Counted from the first letter of the stretch, positions 1-8,908 are shown. The stretch: 64,000 bases of DNA from Pollutibacter soli (GCA_029269725.1 JARJHS010000003.1:402292-466291), one strand, 5' to 3'. Notes: a model not told the origin generated them from the letters alone. Numbers and translations: made by a program.

Positions 1-1094
1 ATCCCTACCAGGTTACGTATGAAGAACTCGTTTTAGGGAAAGGTGAAGGTGACGCCTATTCACGGCCCTACCCTTTTTGCCTTGCCTATGCTCTTGAAGT
101 ACCGGCGTCTGATCTTGGTGCTCCTGAAGATTGGTACGCAGAATGGAAATGGGATGGTATTCGCGGGCAACTGATCAGAAGAAATAATGAATGGTTTGTC
201 TGGAGTCGTGGTGAAGAATTGATGACTGAAAAATTTCCTGAACTATTGCCCTTAAGAGGATTTTTCCCTGATGGAACTGTTGTAGATGGCGAAGTGCTGA
301 TAGCCCGCAATGGTGTTCCACTTCCATTTTCATTACTGCAAACAAGGATTGGCAGAAAAAACATCAGTAAAAAACAACTCACAGAAGCACCTGTAAGTTT
401 TTTTGCATTTGATCTTTTGGAATGGAAAGGTGAAGACCTTCGGCAAATCGCATTCAAAGAGCGAAGAAGATTATTGCAGGCACTTTACGAAAATGTTCAG
501 CATCCTGCATTCCTCATGTCGCCGGAAATAATTTACTCTGATTGGGAAGAGCTTACAGAAATCCGGCAACGTTCGAGAGAAAATGGAAGTGAAGGACTGA
601 TGTTGAAAAGAAAAAGCTCAACCTATCAGACCGGCCGCAAGCGTGGCGATTGGTGGAAATGGAAAATCGATCCGATGACAATTGATGCTGTAATGATTTA
701 TGCACAAAAAGGTCATGGAAGACGAAGTAATCTTTATTCAGACTATACCTTTGCAGTCAGGGACGGTGACAAACTGGTGCCTTTTACAAAAGCGTATTCT
801 GGATTGACTGATAAAGAAATTGCCCAGGTTGATAATTTTGTGAAAAGGAATTCTCTTGAGAAATTTGGTCCGGTCCGCACTGTCAAGGCGGAGCTCGTAT
901 TTGAAATAGCGTTCGAAGGAATCGCGGCGAGCAATCGTCACAAATCTGGTGTTGCATTAAGATTTCCGAGAATGAGCCGTTGGCGCCATGATAAAAAAGT
1001 GGAGGACATAAACACGCTCGGGGATTTGAAAAATATGTTGAAAATTTACGATGCTGTTCGCGAAGAACAAACAAGGGATGCACGGGAGGACTGA
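1..1094 (+). CDS. ATP-dependent DNA ligase, 5'-truncated by the window edge
   Basis: The reading frame is open from base 3, so only the C-terminal ~363 residues are present. Motif I (KWDGIR, catalytic lysine) lies near base 150, followed by FFAFDLLEWKG, the motif IV-like EGLMLKR and the motif V-like WWKWKID; an OB-fold region follows (FEIAFEGI, SGVALRFPR). It joins nicks in DNA using ATP. The gene overlaps the DEXH helicase downstream, the arrangement of the ligase-associated DNA damage response module (ligase, Lhr-like helicase, exonuclease, PdeM). The exonuclease is not in the window and may lie upstream. Family assignment is strong; the exact subfamily (cisplatin-damage-response ligase) is inferred from the neighbour. 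Confidence 0.93.
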   Translation, partial: PYQVTYEELVLGKGEGDAYSRPYPFCLAYALEVPASDLGAPEDWYAEWKWDGIRGQLIRRNNEWFVWSRGEELMTEKFPELLPLRGFFPDGTVVDGEVLIARNGVPLPFSLLQTRIGRKNISKKQLTEAPVSFFAFDLLEWKGEDLRQIAFKERRRLLQALYENVQHPAFLMSPEIIYSDWEELTEIRQRSRENGSEGLMLKRKSSTYQTGRKRGDWWKWKIDPMTIDAVMIYAQKGHGRRSNLYSDYTFAVRDGDKLVPFTKAYSGLTDKEIAQVDNFVKRNSLEKFGPVRTVKAELVFEIAFEGIAASNRHKSGVALRFPRMSRWRHDKKVEDINTLGDLKNMLKIYDAVREEQTRDARED

Positions 1095-3606
1095 TCAATT
1101 CACAGATACAACTGGCTTTTTACATATTAAGCAGTGGTTACATGCAAAGCAGATGTTTCCATTTGCATTCCAACAGGAAACCTGGGAACATATTCATTTA
1201 GCAAAAAGCGGTCTTGTAAATGCACCGACAGGTTGCGGAAAAACTTTTTCAGTTTTCCTGGGGAATGTCATTCGCTATATCAATGCATATCCTGATTCCT
1301 GGAAGCAAAAAAGAAAGAATGGCCTGCAACTGATATGGATCACTCCATTGCGCGCGCTTGCAAAAGATATCGGACGCGCCATGGAAACCGCGTTAGCAGA
1401 AATAAATCTGCCATGGCAGGTAGGTATCCGCAATGGTGACACCGATACAGCCGAACGCCAGCGCCAGAAAAGGAACATGCCGGAAGTGTTGATCATTACT
1501 CCGGAAAGTCTGCATTTATTACTCGCGCAGAAAGATTACTCCAATGTTTTTTCATCACTTCAATGTATAGCCGTAGACGAATGGCATGAATTGCTTGGAT
1601 CAAAAAGAGGTGTGCAGGTGGAACTTGCGATCAGCAGGATTGCTGGTTTGCGTAAAAAATCGATTGTTCATGCTGAAAAGCAGGGAATTGATTTACCGGG
1701 CAAAATAATGATCTGGGGAATCTCGGCAACTATCGGCAACCTGATTGAAGCTCGTGATGTATTGCTCACCCCCGTTATTAAAAACTTTGGCGAGGGAAAT
1801 ACAGTAATCGTCAAAGCCGAAATAAAAAAGAATATCGTTATAGAATCCATCTACCCGGATGAAATTGAACATTATCCCTGGGCTGGTCATCTGGGAATAA
1901 AGCTTGCGCATAAATTATTACCGATCATAGAGAGTAGTCGCACAACGCTGATATTCATAAACACACGTGGAATGAGTGAACGTTGGTACCAGGTATTACT
2001 TGATATCAAACCCGAACTCGCAGGTGCGATTGCTATTCACCACGGTAGTATAGAACAGGCGTTACGGCTTTGGGTGGAAGATGCGCTCCATGAAGGAGTA
2101 CTCAAAGCAGTGGTTTGTACGGCAAGTCTTGATCTCGGTGTTGATTTCAGACCAGTAGAGACCGTAGTACAGGTAGGTTCGCCAAAAGGCGTGGGACGTT
2201 TTTTACAGCGAGCCGGACGAAGCGGTCATCAGCCGGGGGAAACCAGCAGAATATATTTTCTTCCAACACACTCTCTTGAACTCATGGAAGCCGCTGCTTT
2301 AAAAACAGCGATGGAAGAAAATGAAATCGAGAGCCGTGTTCCGATGATGTTGTGTTTTGATGTACTCATACAATACCTGTGTACGCTTGCGATTGCAGAG
2401 GGTTTCAGGCCGGAGGACATTCTACCCGAAATCAGAACCACGCATTGTTATTCCGATGTCACCGATGAAGAATGGTTACAGATTCTGCAGTTCATCACTA
2501 TCGGCGGCAAAGCGCTGCAGCAATACGATGAATTCAAAAAAGTGGAGATTGAAGATGGTGTGTACAGGATAAGAAATAGAAGAGTGGCCATGCGTCATCG
2601 CTTACATATCGGTACCATAGTGAGCGAAGCGATGATGAAAGTGAAATTTATGTCCGGTGGATTCATCGGTGTGATTGAAGAATGGTTTATTTCGAGATTG
2701 AACCCCGGTGATGTGTTCACTTTATCCGGAAGAAATCTCGAATTTATCATGATTAAGGACATGACGGCTGTTGTAAAAAAATCAAACTCAAAAAAATCTA
2801 TAGTACCAAGCTGGCAGGGCGGGCGTATGCCACTATCCGCTAACCTTGGCAGAATATTGAGAAGAAAATTTGATGAAGCAGCAGATCGAAGCCGGGAAGA
2901 AGAAATAAGAAAACTACAACCGCTGCTAGATTTGCAACAGGAACTATCCTATGTGCCAAGACAGAACGAATTACTGATCGAGCATATTGAGACAAGAGAT
3001 GGATTTCATCTTTTCGTACACACTTTTGAAGGACGACTGGTGAATGAAGCGATGGCTGCACTGCTTGCATTTCGTATCAGCAGGATAATGCCGATCACAT
3101 TTTCACTCGCAATGAATGACTACAGTTTTGAACTTCTCAGTGATCAGCCTATTCCAGTAGATGACAGCAATGTGTATGAATTATTCAGTTCAGACAATTT
3201 AATTGAAGATATCCAGCGAAGCGCCAATGCAACTGAAATGGCTAAACGAAAATTCAGGGATATCGCTGTAATCGGTGGATTGATTTTCCAGGGCTTTCCG
3301 GGTGAGCAAAAAAAAGCAAGACATCTTCAGTCATCTGCATCATTACTGTTCCAGGTTTTTCATGACTACGATTCTCACAATCTTCTTATGCGCCAGGCGT
3401 ACCAGGAAGTTTTTGATCAGCAAATGGAGGAAACAAGATTGCGCGACATGCTGACGAGAATACAGCAATCGAAAATCATCCTTTCATTTCCGGAAAGATT
3501 AACTCCGTTCAGCTTCCCGGTTAAAGTGGACAGTCTTCGTGAAAATTTATCTTCTGAAAAGCTCGAAGACAGGGTCAAAAGAATGCAGACGCAATTAGGG
3601 AAATAG
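1078..3606 (+). CDS. Ligase-associated DNA damage response DEXH-box helicase (Lhr-core type)
   Basis: An SF2 3'-5' helicase acting with the upstream ligase in DNA repair. Counting from the earlier possible ATG at 1051, motifs are Walker A APTGCGKT (58-65), DEWH (176-179), SAT (225-227), HHGS (330-333), DLGVD (361-365) and motif VI QRAGRSGH (386-393), followed by winged-helix and Lhr-core regions. The total of ~840-850 residues is normal for this family, shorter than full-length Lhr. I chose the ATG at 1078 because it overlaps the ligase by 17 bases rather than 44; homologues have only a short lead before the FPFQQ motif, so both starts are possible. It ends 15 bases from the convergent ORF6N gene. 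Confidence 0.93.
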   Translation: MHGRTDQFTDTTGFLHIKQWLHAKQMFPFAFQQETWEHIHLAKSGLVNAPTGCGKTFSVFLGNVIRYINAYPDSWKQKRKNGLQLIWITPLRALAKDIGRAMETALAEINLPWQVGIRNGDTDTAERQRQKRNMPEVLIITPESLHLLLAQKDYSNVFSSLQCIAVDEWHELLGSKRGVQVELAISRIAGLRKKSIVHAEKQGIDLPGKIMIWGISATIGNLIEARDVLLTPVIKNFGEGNTVIVKAEIKKNIVIESIYPDEIEHYPWAGHLGIKLAHKLLPIIESSRTTLIFINTRGMSERWYQVLLDIKPELAGAIAIHHGSIEQALRLWVEDALHEGVLKAVVCTASLDLGVDFRPVETVVQVGSPKGVGRFLQRAGRSGHQPGETSRIYFLPTHSLELMEAAALKTAMEENEIESRVPMMLCFDVLIQYLCTLAIAEGFRPEDILPEIRTTHCYSDVTDEEWLQILQFITIGGKALQQYDEFKKVEIEDGVYRIRNRRVAMRHRLHIGTIVSEAMMKVKFMSGGFIGVIEEWFISRLNPGDVFTLSGRNLEFIMIKDMTAVVKKSNSKKSIVPSWQGGRMPLSANLGRILRRKFDEAADRSREEEIRKLQPLLDLQQELSYVPRQNELLIEHIETRDGFHLFVHTFEGRLVNEAMAALLAFRISRIMPITFSLAMNDYSFELLSDQPIPVDDSNVYELFSSDNLIEDIQRSANATEMAKRKFRDIAVIGGLIFQGFPGEQKKARHLQSSASLLFQVFHDYDSHNLLMRQAYQEVFDQQMEETRLRDMLTRIQQSKIILSFPERLTPFSFPVKVDSLRENLSSEKLEDRVKRMQTQLGK

Positions 3607-3620
3607 CAGGCATAAATGAC

Positions 3621-4202
3621 TTATTTGTCATGACGCTTAAACCCGATCATGTTACGCGGAACAGGCTGGCTCTGCTTCTCAATAAAATCTTTTAATACGC
3701 GAAAAATAATACCAATATCAATCGTATTGCTTTTTACATCTTTCTCCAGTTTTGCAAGCTGAGCAAGCATTTCTTTATTGGTTAACGCCAGGTCTTTCAA
3801 TTTCGTGAACACCCTGATGATACGAATATTCACTGCTATAGCAATATCACTGTTAAGCACACTCGATAACATTGCGATTCCCTGTTCAGTAAAAACCATT
3901 GGCATAAAGCGCTGACCTCCCCAACTTGAGGTCGCAAATTGCGACCTCAAGTTTTCAAATTCTTTTTTTGTAAGTACGAACATGAAGTCTTTTGGGAAGC
4001 GAGCAGAATTTCTTTTAACTTGTTCCTTCAACCTCTTCGTTTCAACTTTATACATTTCCGCAAGGTCAGAATCAAGAATTACTTTCTGACCACGAATAAC
4101 CAATATCTTGTTTAATACTTTTTGCTCCGCAACCAGAGTCGCCAATTTATCGCCTTTCATCTTCCGAAATTTACCTGCTGGATTATTAGGTATCACAGCC
4201 AT
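3621..4202 (-). CDS. ORF6N domain protein
   Basis: 193 residues. The central part (about 33-125) has the ORF6N/KilA-N-like pattern: ILVIRGQKVILDSDLAEMY, then RFPKDFMFVLTKKE, RSQFATS, GGQRFMPMVFTEQGIAML and a helical tail. These domains occur in phage antirepressors and also as stand-alone chromosomal genes in Bacteroidota; they are thought to bind DNA. A second ATG (MKGDKL, residue 15) could be the real start. It is convergent to the helicase and lies between repair genes with no other phage gene nearby, so it reads as a solitary domesticated or mobile gene. The biological role is unknown. Confidence 0.85.
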   Translation of the reverse strand: MAVIPNNPAGKFRKMKGDKLATLVAEQKVLNKILVIRGQKVILDSDLAEMYKVETKRLKEQVKRNSARFPKDFMFVLTKKEFENLRSQFATSSWGGQRFMPMVFTEQGIAMLSSVLNSDIAIAVNIRIIRVFTKLKDLALTNKEMLAQLAKLEKDVKSNTIDIGIIFRVLKDFIEKQSQPVPRNMIGFKRHDK

Positions 4203-4695
4203 AATTTGAAAAAAATACTTCAGGAAATTTAATAATGATGAGGAGATTTTTTACGTGCAAAAAACAGTCACATCGGAGAAAATTCACGCACTAAATAGGA
4301 AATTTCTACCGGGGTACTCATAAGCCGGTTATTCGGAATCAGCATAGGAACAAAAAAACCATCTACCCGCAGGCAGATGGCTCCTCCACAAAGGGAGCAG
4401 ATATTTCGATGAAGTAAGCCCGGTTAGGCGATACTAACCGAAGGCTTCCATGATGAATCTGTAGATTGCATGAATACCTCCTTTTTCTTTGGTGAATTGA
4501 AGATTAAATTTACGTAAAAAGGAAATACGCGCACACATTTCAAAAACCCAAACTGAATGTAGAACGGCACATGATATGGGATTTAACTTTTCCTGAAGAA
4601 AAACAGGTTTTTCATTTGACAATCCGGAAAGCAGAATTACGTTGATGACGTATATTTTTCTTTAAAATTCTACATTTGTCGCCTAAATCCACTGC
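4203..4695. other. Intergenic region with three consecutive small hairpins
   Basis: No convincing gene. Bases 4359-4440 hold three adjacent inverted repeats: CCATCT/AGATGG (4359-4364, 4375-4380), GCTCC/GGAGC (4380-4384, 4394-4398) and CGGTTAG/CTAACCG (4421-4427, 4434-4440, loop GCGATA). AAGCCGGTTA-like sequence also occurs twice (near 4323 and 4418). They could be a folded RNA or REP-like debris. The promoter of the downstream kinase gene is at the right end. Confidence 0.5.
4671..4678 (+). promoter_or_regulatory. Bacteroidota -7 box TACATTTG upstream of the AmgK/RapZ_C gene
   Basis: TACATTTG matches the TAnnTTTG consensus of Bacteroidota housekeeping promoters and lies 18 bases before the ATG at 4696. 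No clear -33 TTTG box was found at the expected spacing. Confidence 0.4.
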
Positions 4696-6153
4696 ATGTC
4701 AGATATTCTAAGAGAGATCGATCAGTTTTATTCTACCTGGAAAGCTAACCGTGAACCCGAAGTTGTTACCCTCAAACAAGCAGGAAGCAATCGACAATAC
4801 TTCCGGTTAAAAGATGGAAAAGATTCCTTTATACTGACCAGCAACCCAAATAATATTCCCGAGAATCACGCCTTCGTTGAATTTACGCGGCATTTTACAA
4901 GGCAACAGCTACCCGTTCCGGAAATTTTACATGTTTCAGACGACGAATCAATGTATATCCAATCAGATCTGGGTGATATTTCATTATTCAATATCATGCA
5001 GCAGGAAGGTTTTTCTGACCGGGTTTTTGACCTTTTTAAAAAGACTTTATCACAGCTGGCCAGATTGCAGATTGAGGGCGGAAAGAATTTCGACTATAAT
5101 AATTGCATTGCTACTAAATCTTTCGATAAGCAGGCCATCTACTCAGATCTTCTTTATTTCCTATACTATTTTGTAAGGGCCTTTGATCTCCCTTATGATA
5201 AAAATTTATTGCTGAATGATTTTGACCTGCTGAGTAGTTACCTCATGCAGGAGGACCAGAGTTATTTCATGCACAGGGACTGCCAAAGCAGAAACATAAT
5301 GGTAAAAGATGAGAGAGTATTTTTTATCGATTACCAGGGTGGTATGCAGGGTGCTTTGCAATATGATGTATCAGCCATGTTATGGCAGGCACGGGCTGCG
5401 TTACCCTATGAGTGGAGAGATGAACTCCTCAGATATTACTTTACACAGGCGAATGCTCTTTTGTACAACGGTCTTGACCAGCAGAATTTCACGGAGAGTT
5501 ATGATGGTTTTGTGTTGATAAGGATGCTTCAGACGCTTGGTGCCTATGGCTTCCGAGGACTGTTTGAAAGAAAACCTCATTTCATTTCAAGTATTCCGTT
5601 TGCTTTAAAAAATCTGCGCTGGTTCCTGGATAATAAAAAGTTCCCGATCAGGCTGCCGGAACTTCAGAAAGTATTACGCCTGCTGGTATCAGATGAAATG
5701 CTGACGCGTTACGAAACTGTCAAGGCTGGTCCGGATACACCTTTAACAGTTCACATAAGAAGTTTTTCCTATCGTAAAGGAATACCCGAAGATGAATATG
5801 GAAATGGGGGGGGATATGTTTTTGATTGCAGGGGAATCTTAAATCCTGGAAGAATAGATAAGTACAAAACACAAACTGGCAGAGATAAAGAAGTGCAGGA
5901 ATTTCTTCTTCACAAAACAGAGATCAGTTCGTTTTTACAACATGTATTCGGACTTGTTGACCTGACCGTGCAGGATTATATCAAACGTGGGTTTGATCAT
6001 CTTTCAGTTAGCTTTGGTTGTACAGGCGGTCAACATAGAAGTGTTTATTCAGCCGACAGACTTGCAGATCACCTGAAAGAGAAGTTCGGCGTGAAAACAA
6101 AAGTTGAACACGTAGAACAGGAGGCGAAAAAGTGGATCAATGAAACCTACTAG
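4696..6153 (+). CDS. AmgK-like sugar kinase fused to a RapZ C-terminal domain
   Basis: 485 residues, two domains. Residues ~20-330 are an aminoglycoside-phosphotransferase/choline-kinase fold: Brenner motif HRDCQSRN (193-200, catalytic D196) and metal-binding IDYQGG (D212). Residues ~349-482 match the RapZ C-terminal domain: YVFDCRGILNPGR, TGRDKEV and GCTGGQHRS (441-449), with Thr, Gly, His and Arg conserved. The RapZ N-terminal ATPase is absent, and the basic RNA-binding tail of E. coli RapZ is not visible (the C-terminus is QEAKKWINETY). Family knowledge: AmgK phosphorylates MurNAc/GlcNAc at C1 and pairs with MurU; RapZ_C binds glucosamine-6-phosphate. The MurU-like gene 70 bases downstream supports an amino-sugar kinase. 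A sensory role for RapZ_C here is inference. Confidence 0.85.
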   Translation: MSDILREIDQFYSTWKANREPEVVTLKQAGSNRQYFRLKDGKDSFILTSNPNNIPENHAFVEFTRHFTRQQLPVPEILHVSDDESMYIQSDLGDISLFNIMQQEGFSDRVFDLFKKTLSQLARLQIEGGKNFDYNNCIATKSFDKQAIYSDLLYFLYYFVRAFDLPYDKNLLLNDFDLLSSYLMQEDQSYFMHRDCQSRNIMVKDERVFFIDYQGGMQGALQYDVSAMLWQARAALPYEWRDELLRYYFTQANALLYNGLDQQNFTESYDGFVLIRMLQTLGAYGFRGLFERKPHFISSIPFALKNLRWFLDNKKFPIRLPELQKVLRLLVSDEMLTRYETVKAGPDTPLTVHIRSFSYRKGIPEDEYGNGGGYVFDCRGILNPGRIDKYKTQTGRDKEVQEFLLHKTEISSFLQHVFGLVDLTVQDYIKRGFDHLSVSFGCTGGQHRSVYSADRLADHLKEKFGVKTKVEHVEQEAKKWINETY

Positions 6154-6158
6154 GGTAT

Positions 6159-6179
6159 AACGTAGAACGTTTAACGTAA
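6159..6179 (+). repeat. AACGTnn heptad repeat, 3 units
   Basis: AACGTAG, AACGTTT and AACGTAA in exact 7-base register between the kinase and MurU-like genes. The same unit recurs in at least five other gaps of the window. Confidence 0.8.
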
Positions 6180-6223
6180 GCTCGTGCGAACGCAGTGACT
6201 CCTATGAATATTAAGAAGTCTAA

Positions 6224-6985
6224 ATGATGTCAAATCAGCATAAATCATTTCAGTTGAAAGATGTGAAGGCCATGATTCTCGCCGCGGGATTAGGAACGCG
6301 TCTGAAACCATTTACAGATAAGCATCCTAAAGCACTCGCGCCTGTAAACGGAAAGCCTTTGCTTCAACGAACGATAGAATATCTCCAGGGATTCGGCGTG
6401 CAGAATTTTATTATTAATGTTCATCATTTCGCAGACCAGATCATTGATTTTTTAAAAGACAATGAAAATTTCGGTGCAGATATTACTATATCACATGAAA
6501 AGGATGAGCCTCTTGAAACAGGAGGTGGTTTAATGTACGCTTCATGGTTCTTTGAAAAAGATCGGCAGCCTTTTATAATGATGAATGCTGATATTCTTAC
6601 CACATTGGATATTTCTGCGATGTACGAATTCCACCTTGAAAATAATCCATTGGTTACGCTTGCTATTACAAGAAGAGCGAGTTCGAGGAATTTTCTTTTC
6701 TCCGAAGATGATTACCTGAAAGGATGGCGCAACAACAAAACAGCTGAATTAAAACTGGCTTCAGGATCTGATGAAAATCTTCAACCAGCATCTTTCAGTG
6801 GCATACATATCATCAGCCCTGCGATCTTTCCATTAATTAGCCAGAAAGGAAAATTTTCAATTGTGGAAACATATCTCCAGCTTGCTGCAGATCATCCTAT
6901 CCTTGGATATTTTCACGATCATGATATTTTTATCGATGCAGGAAAACCGGAAGCGATTCTCGATGCAGAGAAATATTTTAAGTAA
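6224..6985 (+). CDS. MurU-like sugar-1-phosphate nucleotidyltransferase
   Basis: 253 residues (or 252 from the second ATG at 6227). The N-terminus carries the NTP-transferase signature MILAAGLGTRLKPFTDKHPK (17-36), then ETGGG (98-102), the metal-binding NADI (121-124), FSGIHIISP, and a C-terminal FIDAGKPEAILDAEKYF. The length and the HFADQI and SGI segments resemble MurU (MurNAc-1-P uridylyltransferase) more than the longer RmlA, GalU or GlmU enzymes. With the AmgK-like gene upstream it would convert MurNAc or GlcNAc 1-phosphate to the UDP-sugar, bypassing fosfomycin-sensitive de novo synthesis (known for Pseudomonas AmgK/MurU; inferred here). Mannose-1-phosphate guanylyltransferase is the main alternative. 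Confidence 0.85.
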   Translation: MMSNQHKSFQLKDVKAMILAAGLGTRLKPFTDKHPKALAPVNGKPLLQRTIEYLQGFGVQNFIINVHHFADQIIDFLKDNENFGADITISHEKDEPLETGGGLMYASWFFEKDRQPFIMMNADILTTLDISAMYEFHLENNPLVTLAITRRASSRNFLFSEDDYLKGWRNNKTAELKLASGSDENLQPASFSGIHIISPAIFPLISQKGKFSIVETYLQLAADHPILGYFHDHDIFIDAGKPEAILDAEKYFK

Positions 6986-7014
6986 TTTAGCGCCTCGACA
7001 AAAGAGGAGTGTTT

Positions 7015-7698
7015 GTGAATCCACCTATCGCGTTTGATATTGCAGGTCAACATTGTTGGTTAAGTGCTGAGAGAACCTTGTTCTGGGAAGAAGCCAAAAC
7101 TTTAATTATTTCGGATCTTCATTTTGGAAAAACCGGGCATTTCAGAAAATCTGGTATACCCATTCCGCAGTCGGTGTATAAAGAAGATCTGCAAAGACTA
7201 TTTCAACAGATTCAGTATTTCCAGCCGCAGGAAATTATCATCACCGGGGATCTTTTTCACAGCAGGGAAAACCAGGAGCATGATTGGTTTGCTCGCTGGC
7301 GTTCGGATATACCAGGAATTCGAATGCACCTGGTAAAAGGAAATCATGATAGTTTAAACAACCGGGTGTATGAAAATCTAAACCTCGTTGTTCATGAAAG
7401 GGAATATTTCTGCAATCCTTTCCGGTTCATTCATGATCCTGCGATGATTCAGGATGAAGTTGAAGGGTTTTACACATTCACTGGTCACATCCATCCCGGT
7501 ATACGGATTTCCGGTGTTGGTAAACAGAGTCTGAGCTTTCCGTGCTTTTACTTTTCAGATTCATTTGCGATACTCCCTGCATTCAGCAAGTTCACTGGTT
7601 ATATTGTTGTTGAGGCTGCAAAGAATGATCGTGTATTTGCTATTGTGAAGGGAGACGTTCGTCGTAAAGAAATGTGTTCGATCATTCAGATACAATAA
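7015..7698 (+). CDS. pdeM: Ligase-associated DNA damage response endonuclease PdeM
   Basis: A calcineurin-type metallophosphoesterase of ~227 residues. Metal ligands are visible in ISDLHFG (near 34-40), ITGDLFHSR (78-86), VKGNHDS (109-115) and FTGHIHPG. Family knowledge: PdeM/MPE is a Mn-dependent single-strand DNA endonuclease encoded with the Lhr helicase, exonuclease and ATP-ligase. Here it lies 3.4 kb from the helicase on the same strand. Two GTG starts are possible (7009 and 7015); I chose 7015 because the purine-rich AAGAGGAG ends 5 bases before it, whereas it abuts 7009. The HDAC-like gene starts 4 bases after the stop, so the two are probably co-transcribed. Confidence 0.9.
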   Translation: MNPPIAFDIAGQHCWLSAERTLFWEEAKTLIISDLHFGKTGHFRKSGIPIPQSVYKEDLQRLFQQIQYFQPQEIIITGDLFHSRENQEHDWFARWRSDIPGIRMHLVKGNHDSLNNRVYENLNLVVHEREYFCNPFRFIHDPAMIQDEVEGFYTFTGHIHPGIRISGVGKQSLSFPCFYFSDSFAILPAFSKFTGYIVVEAAKNDRVFAIVKGDVRRKEMCSIIQIQ

Positions 7699-7702
7699 AG
7701 GA

Positions 7703-8605
7703 ATGGTGCATATCGCCTGGAACCCGATCTACGCACATCCTCTACCGGAGGGACATCGGTTTCCGATGATTAAATACGAGTTGATCCCTGAACAACTTCT
7801 GCACGAAGGGGTAATTATTCCGTCACAATTAATCTCACCATTGCCCTGTGACGACAAAGTAATTCTGTTGACTCATGATAAGATCTATCTGGATAAATTA
7901 GATCATCAGACACTCAGTGAAAGAGAACAAAAGAGGATCGGGTTTCCTCAATCACCTGCGCTCACGTTGAGGGAGAAAGTAATCACGCAAGGTACGATCG
8001 ATTGTTGCGTGTCTGCTTTAAAAACAGGTGTTGCTTTGAATGTAGCTGGCGGAACACATCATGCTTTTGCAGATCACGGAGAAGGATTTTGTTTACTCAA
8101 TGATTTTGCAGTTGCGGCTAATTGGTTGCTTTCTGAAAAACTGGCACAAAAGATTCTGATTATAGACCTGGATGTACACCAGGGAAATGGTACAGCGAAA
8201 ATTTTCGAAAATGAGCCGGCGGTTTTCACTTTCAGCATGCACGGGGAACACAACTATCCATTTCACAAGGAAAAATCGGATCTCGACATTCCATTGAAAG
8301 ATGGGACAGATGACAATACGTATTTGTCGTTACTGGAAAATAATTTGCAACAACTGATAACTGTAGTCAAGCCGGATTTTGCATTTTTTCTTTCAGGTGT
8401 CGATATCCTTGAAACCGACAAATTCGGGAAACTAAAAGTGACGATGGAAGGTTGCAGGCAAAGAGATCGTCTGGTTTATTCAACATTACATCTGTCAAAA
8501 ATTCCTTGTGTAACTGCGATGGGTGGTGGCTATTCCGCGGATGTGAGATATATTGTTGAAGCGCATTGCAATACTTTTAAGGAGGCGATGCGGACATATT
8601 CGTAA
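7703..8605 (+). CDS. Histone deacetylase family protein (Zn-dependent deacetylase)
   Basis: 300 residues with the arginase/HDAC fold signatures: GGTHHAF (His119-His120), IDLDVHQGNGT (D155, D157 and H159 as Zn and charge-relay residues), SGVDIL (D234) and GGGY (Y277, transition-state tyrosine). All catalytic positions are kept, so it should be an active amidohydrolase. Bacterial members deacetylate polyamines, acetoin-related compounds or proteins; the substrate cannot be read from sequence. It follows pdeM by 4 bases, an arrangement suggesting co-transcription with DNA repair genes but not proving a repair role. Confidence 0.9.
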   Translation: MVHIAWNPIYAHPLPEGHRFPMIKYELIPEQLLHEGVIIPSQLISPLPCDDKVILLTHDKIYLDKLDHQTLSEREQKRIGFPQSPALTLREKVITQGTIDCCVSALKTGVALNVAGGTHHAFADHGEGFCLLNDFAVAANWLLSEKLAQKILIIDLDVHQGNGTAKIFENEPAVFTFSMHGEHNYPFHKEKSDLDIPLKDGTDDNTYLSLLENNLQQLITVVKPDFAFFLSGVDILETDKFGKLKVTMEGCRQRDRLVYSTLHLSKIPCVTAMGGGYSADVRYIVEAHCNTFKEAMRTYS

Positions 8606-8794
8606 TTGTTTTTTTAAATTGCAAACACCATGAAGCGGAGATGCTAAAATAAATGGTTGTATAAACTGGAAACAGCAAACGCTATCATTGATTTTTTCAC
8701 CGAAAATTTTTCGGGATTGCAATCCTGCTCATATTCAACACGCCCGGAGGGCCCTCCCCTCCCCCACCTCCACCACCTTTATTGACGAATAGAT

Positions 8795-8834
8795 ATTGAC
8801 GGTCAGGACTGGTCTCTCAGACCATCACGTCAAT
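8795..8834. repeat. Nested hairpin ATTGACG...CGTCAAT
   Basis: The outer arms ATTGACG (8795-8801) and CGTCAAT (8828-8834) enclose an inner GGTCT-CTC-AGACC hairpin (8811-8823). It could be an RNA stem-loop or a DNA cruciform site. Confidence 0.6.
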
Positions 8835-8841
8835 ACCTATA

Positions 8842-8908
8842 TGCCGCGGCAAATGTTAGCTAACATCGTCATTCAGCAGCTGCTGAATTTCCTAATCAAC
8901 ACCGGTGT
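8842..8908. repeat. Four perfect palindromes in a row
   Basis: TGCCGCGGCA (8842-8851), ATGTTAGCTAACAT (8853-8866), ATTCAGCAGCTGCTGAAT (8871-8888) and ACACCGGTGT (8899-8908) are all perfectly self-complementary with no spacer. Four such sites of 10, 14, 18 and 10 bases within 67 bases is far above chance. Confidence 0.75.

Noticed and set aside
219-1094. Ligase gene starting at the ATG at 219
   Set aside because: The frame is open to base 3 and the catalytic KWDGIR motif lies before 219, so the gene starts outside the window.
4434-4622. 62-residue minus-strand frame (MSNEKPVFLQEK...)
   Set aside because: No recognised motif, it ends inside a hairpin, and nothing supports translation; kept as non-coding.
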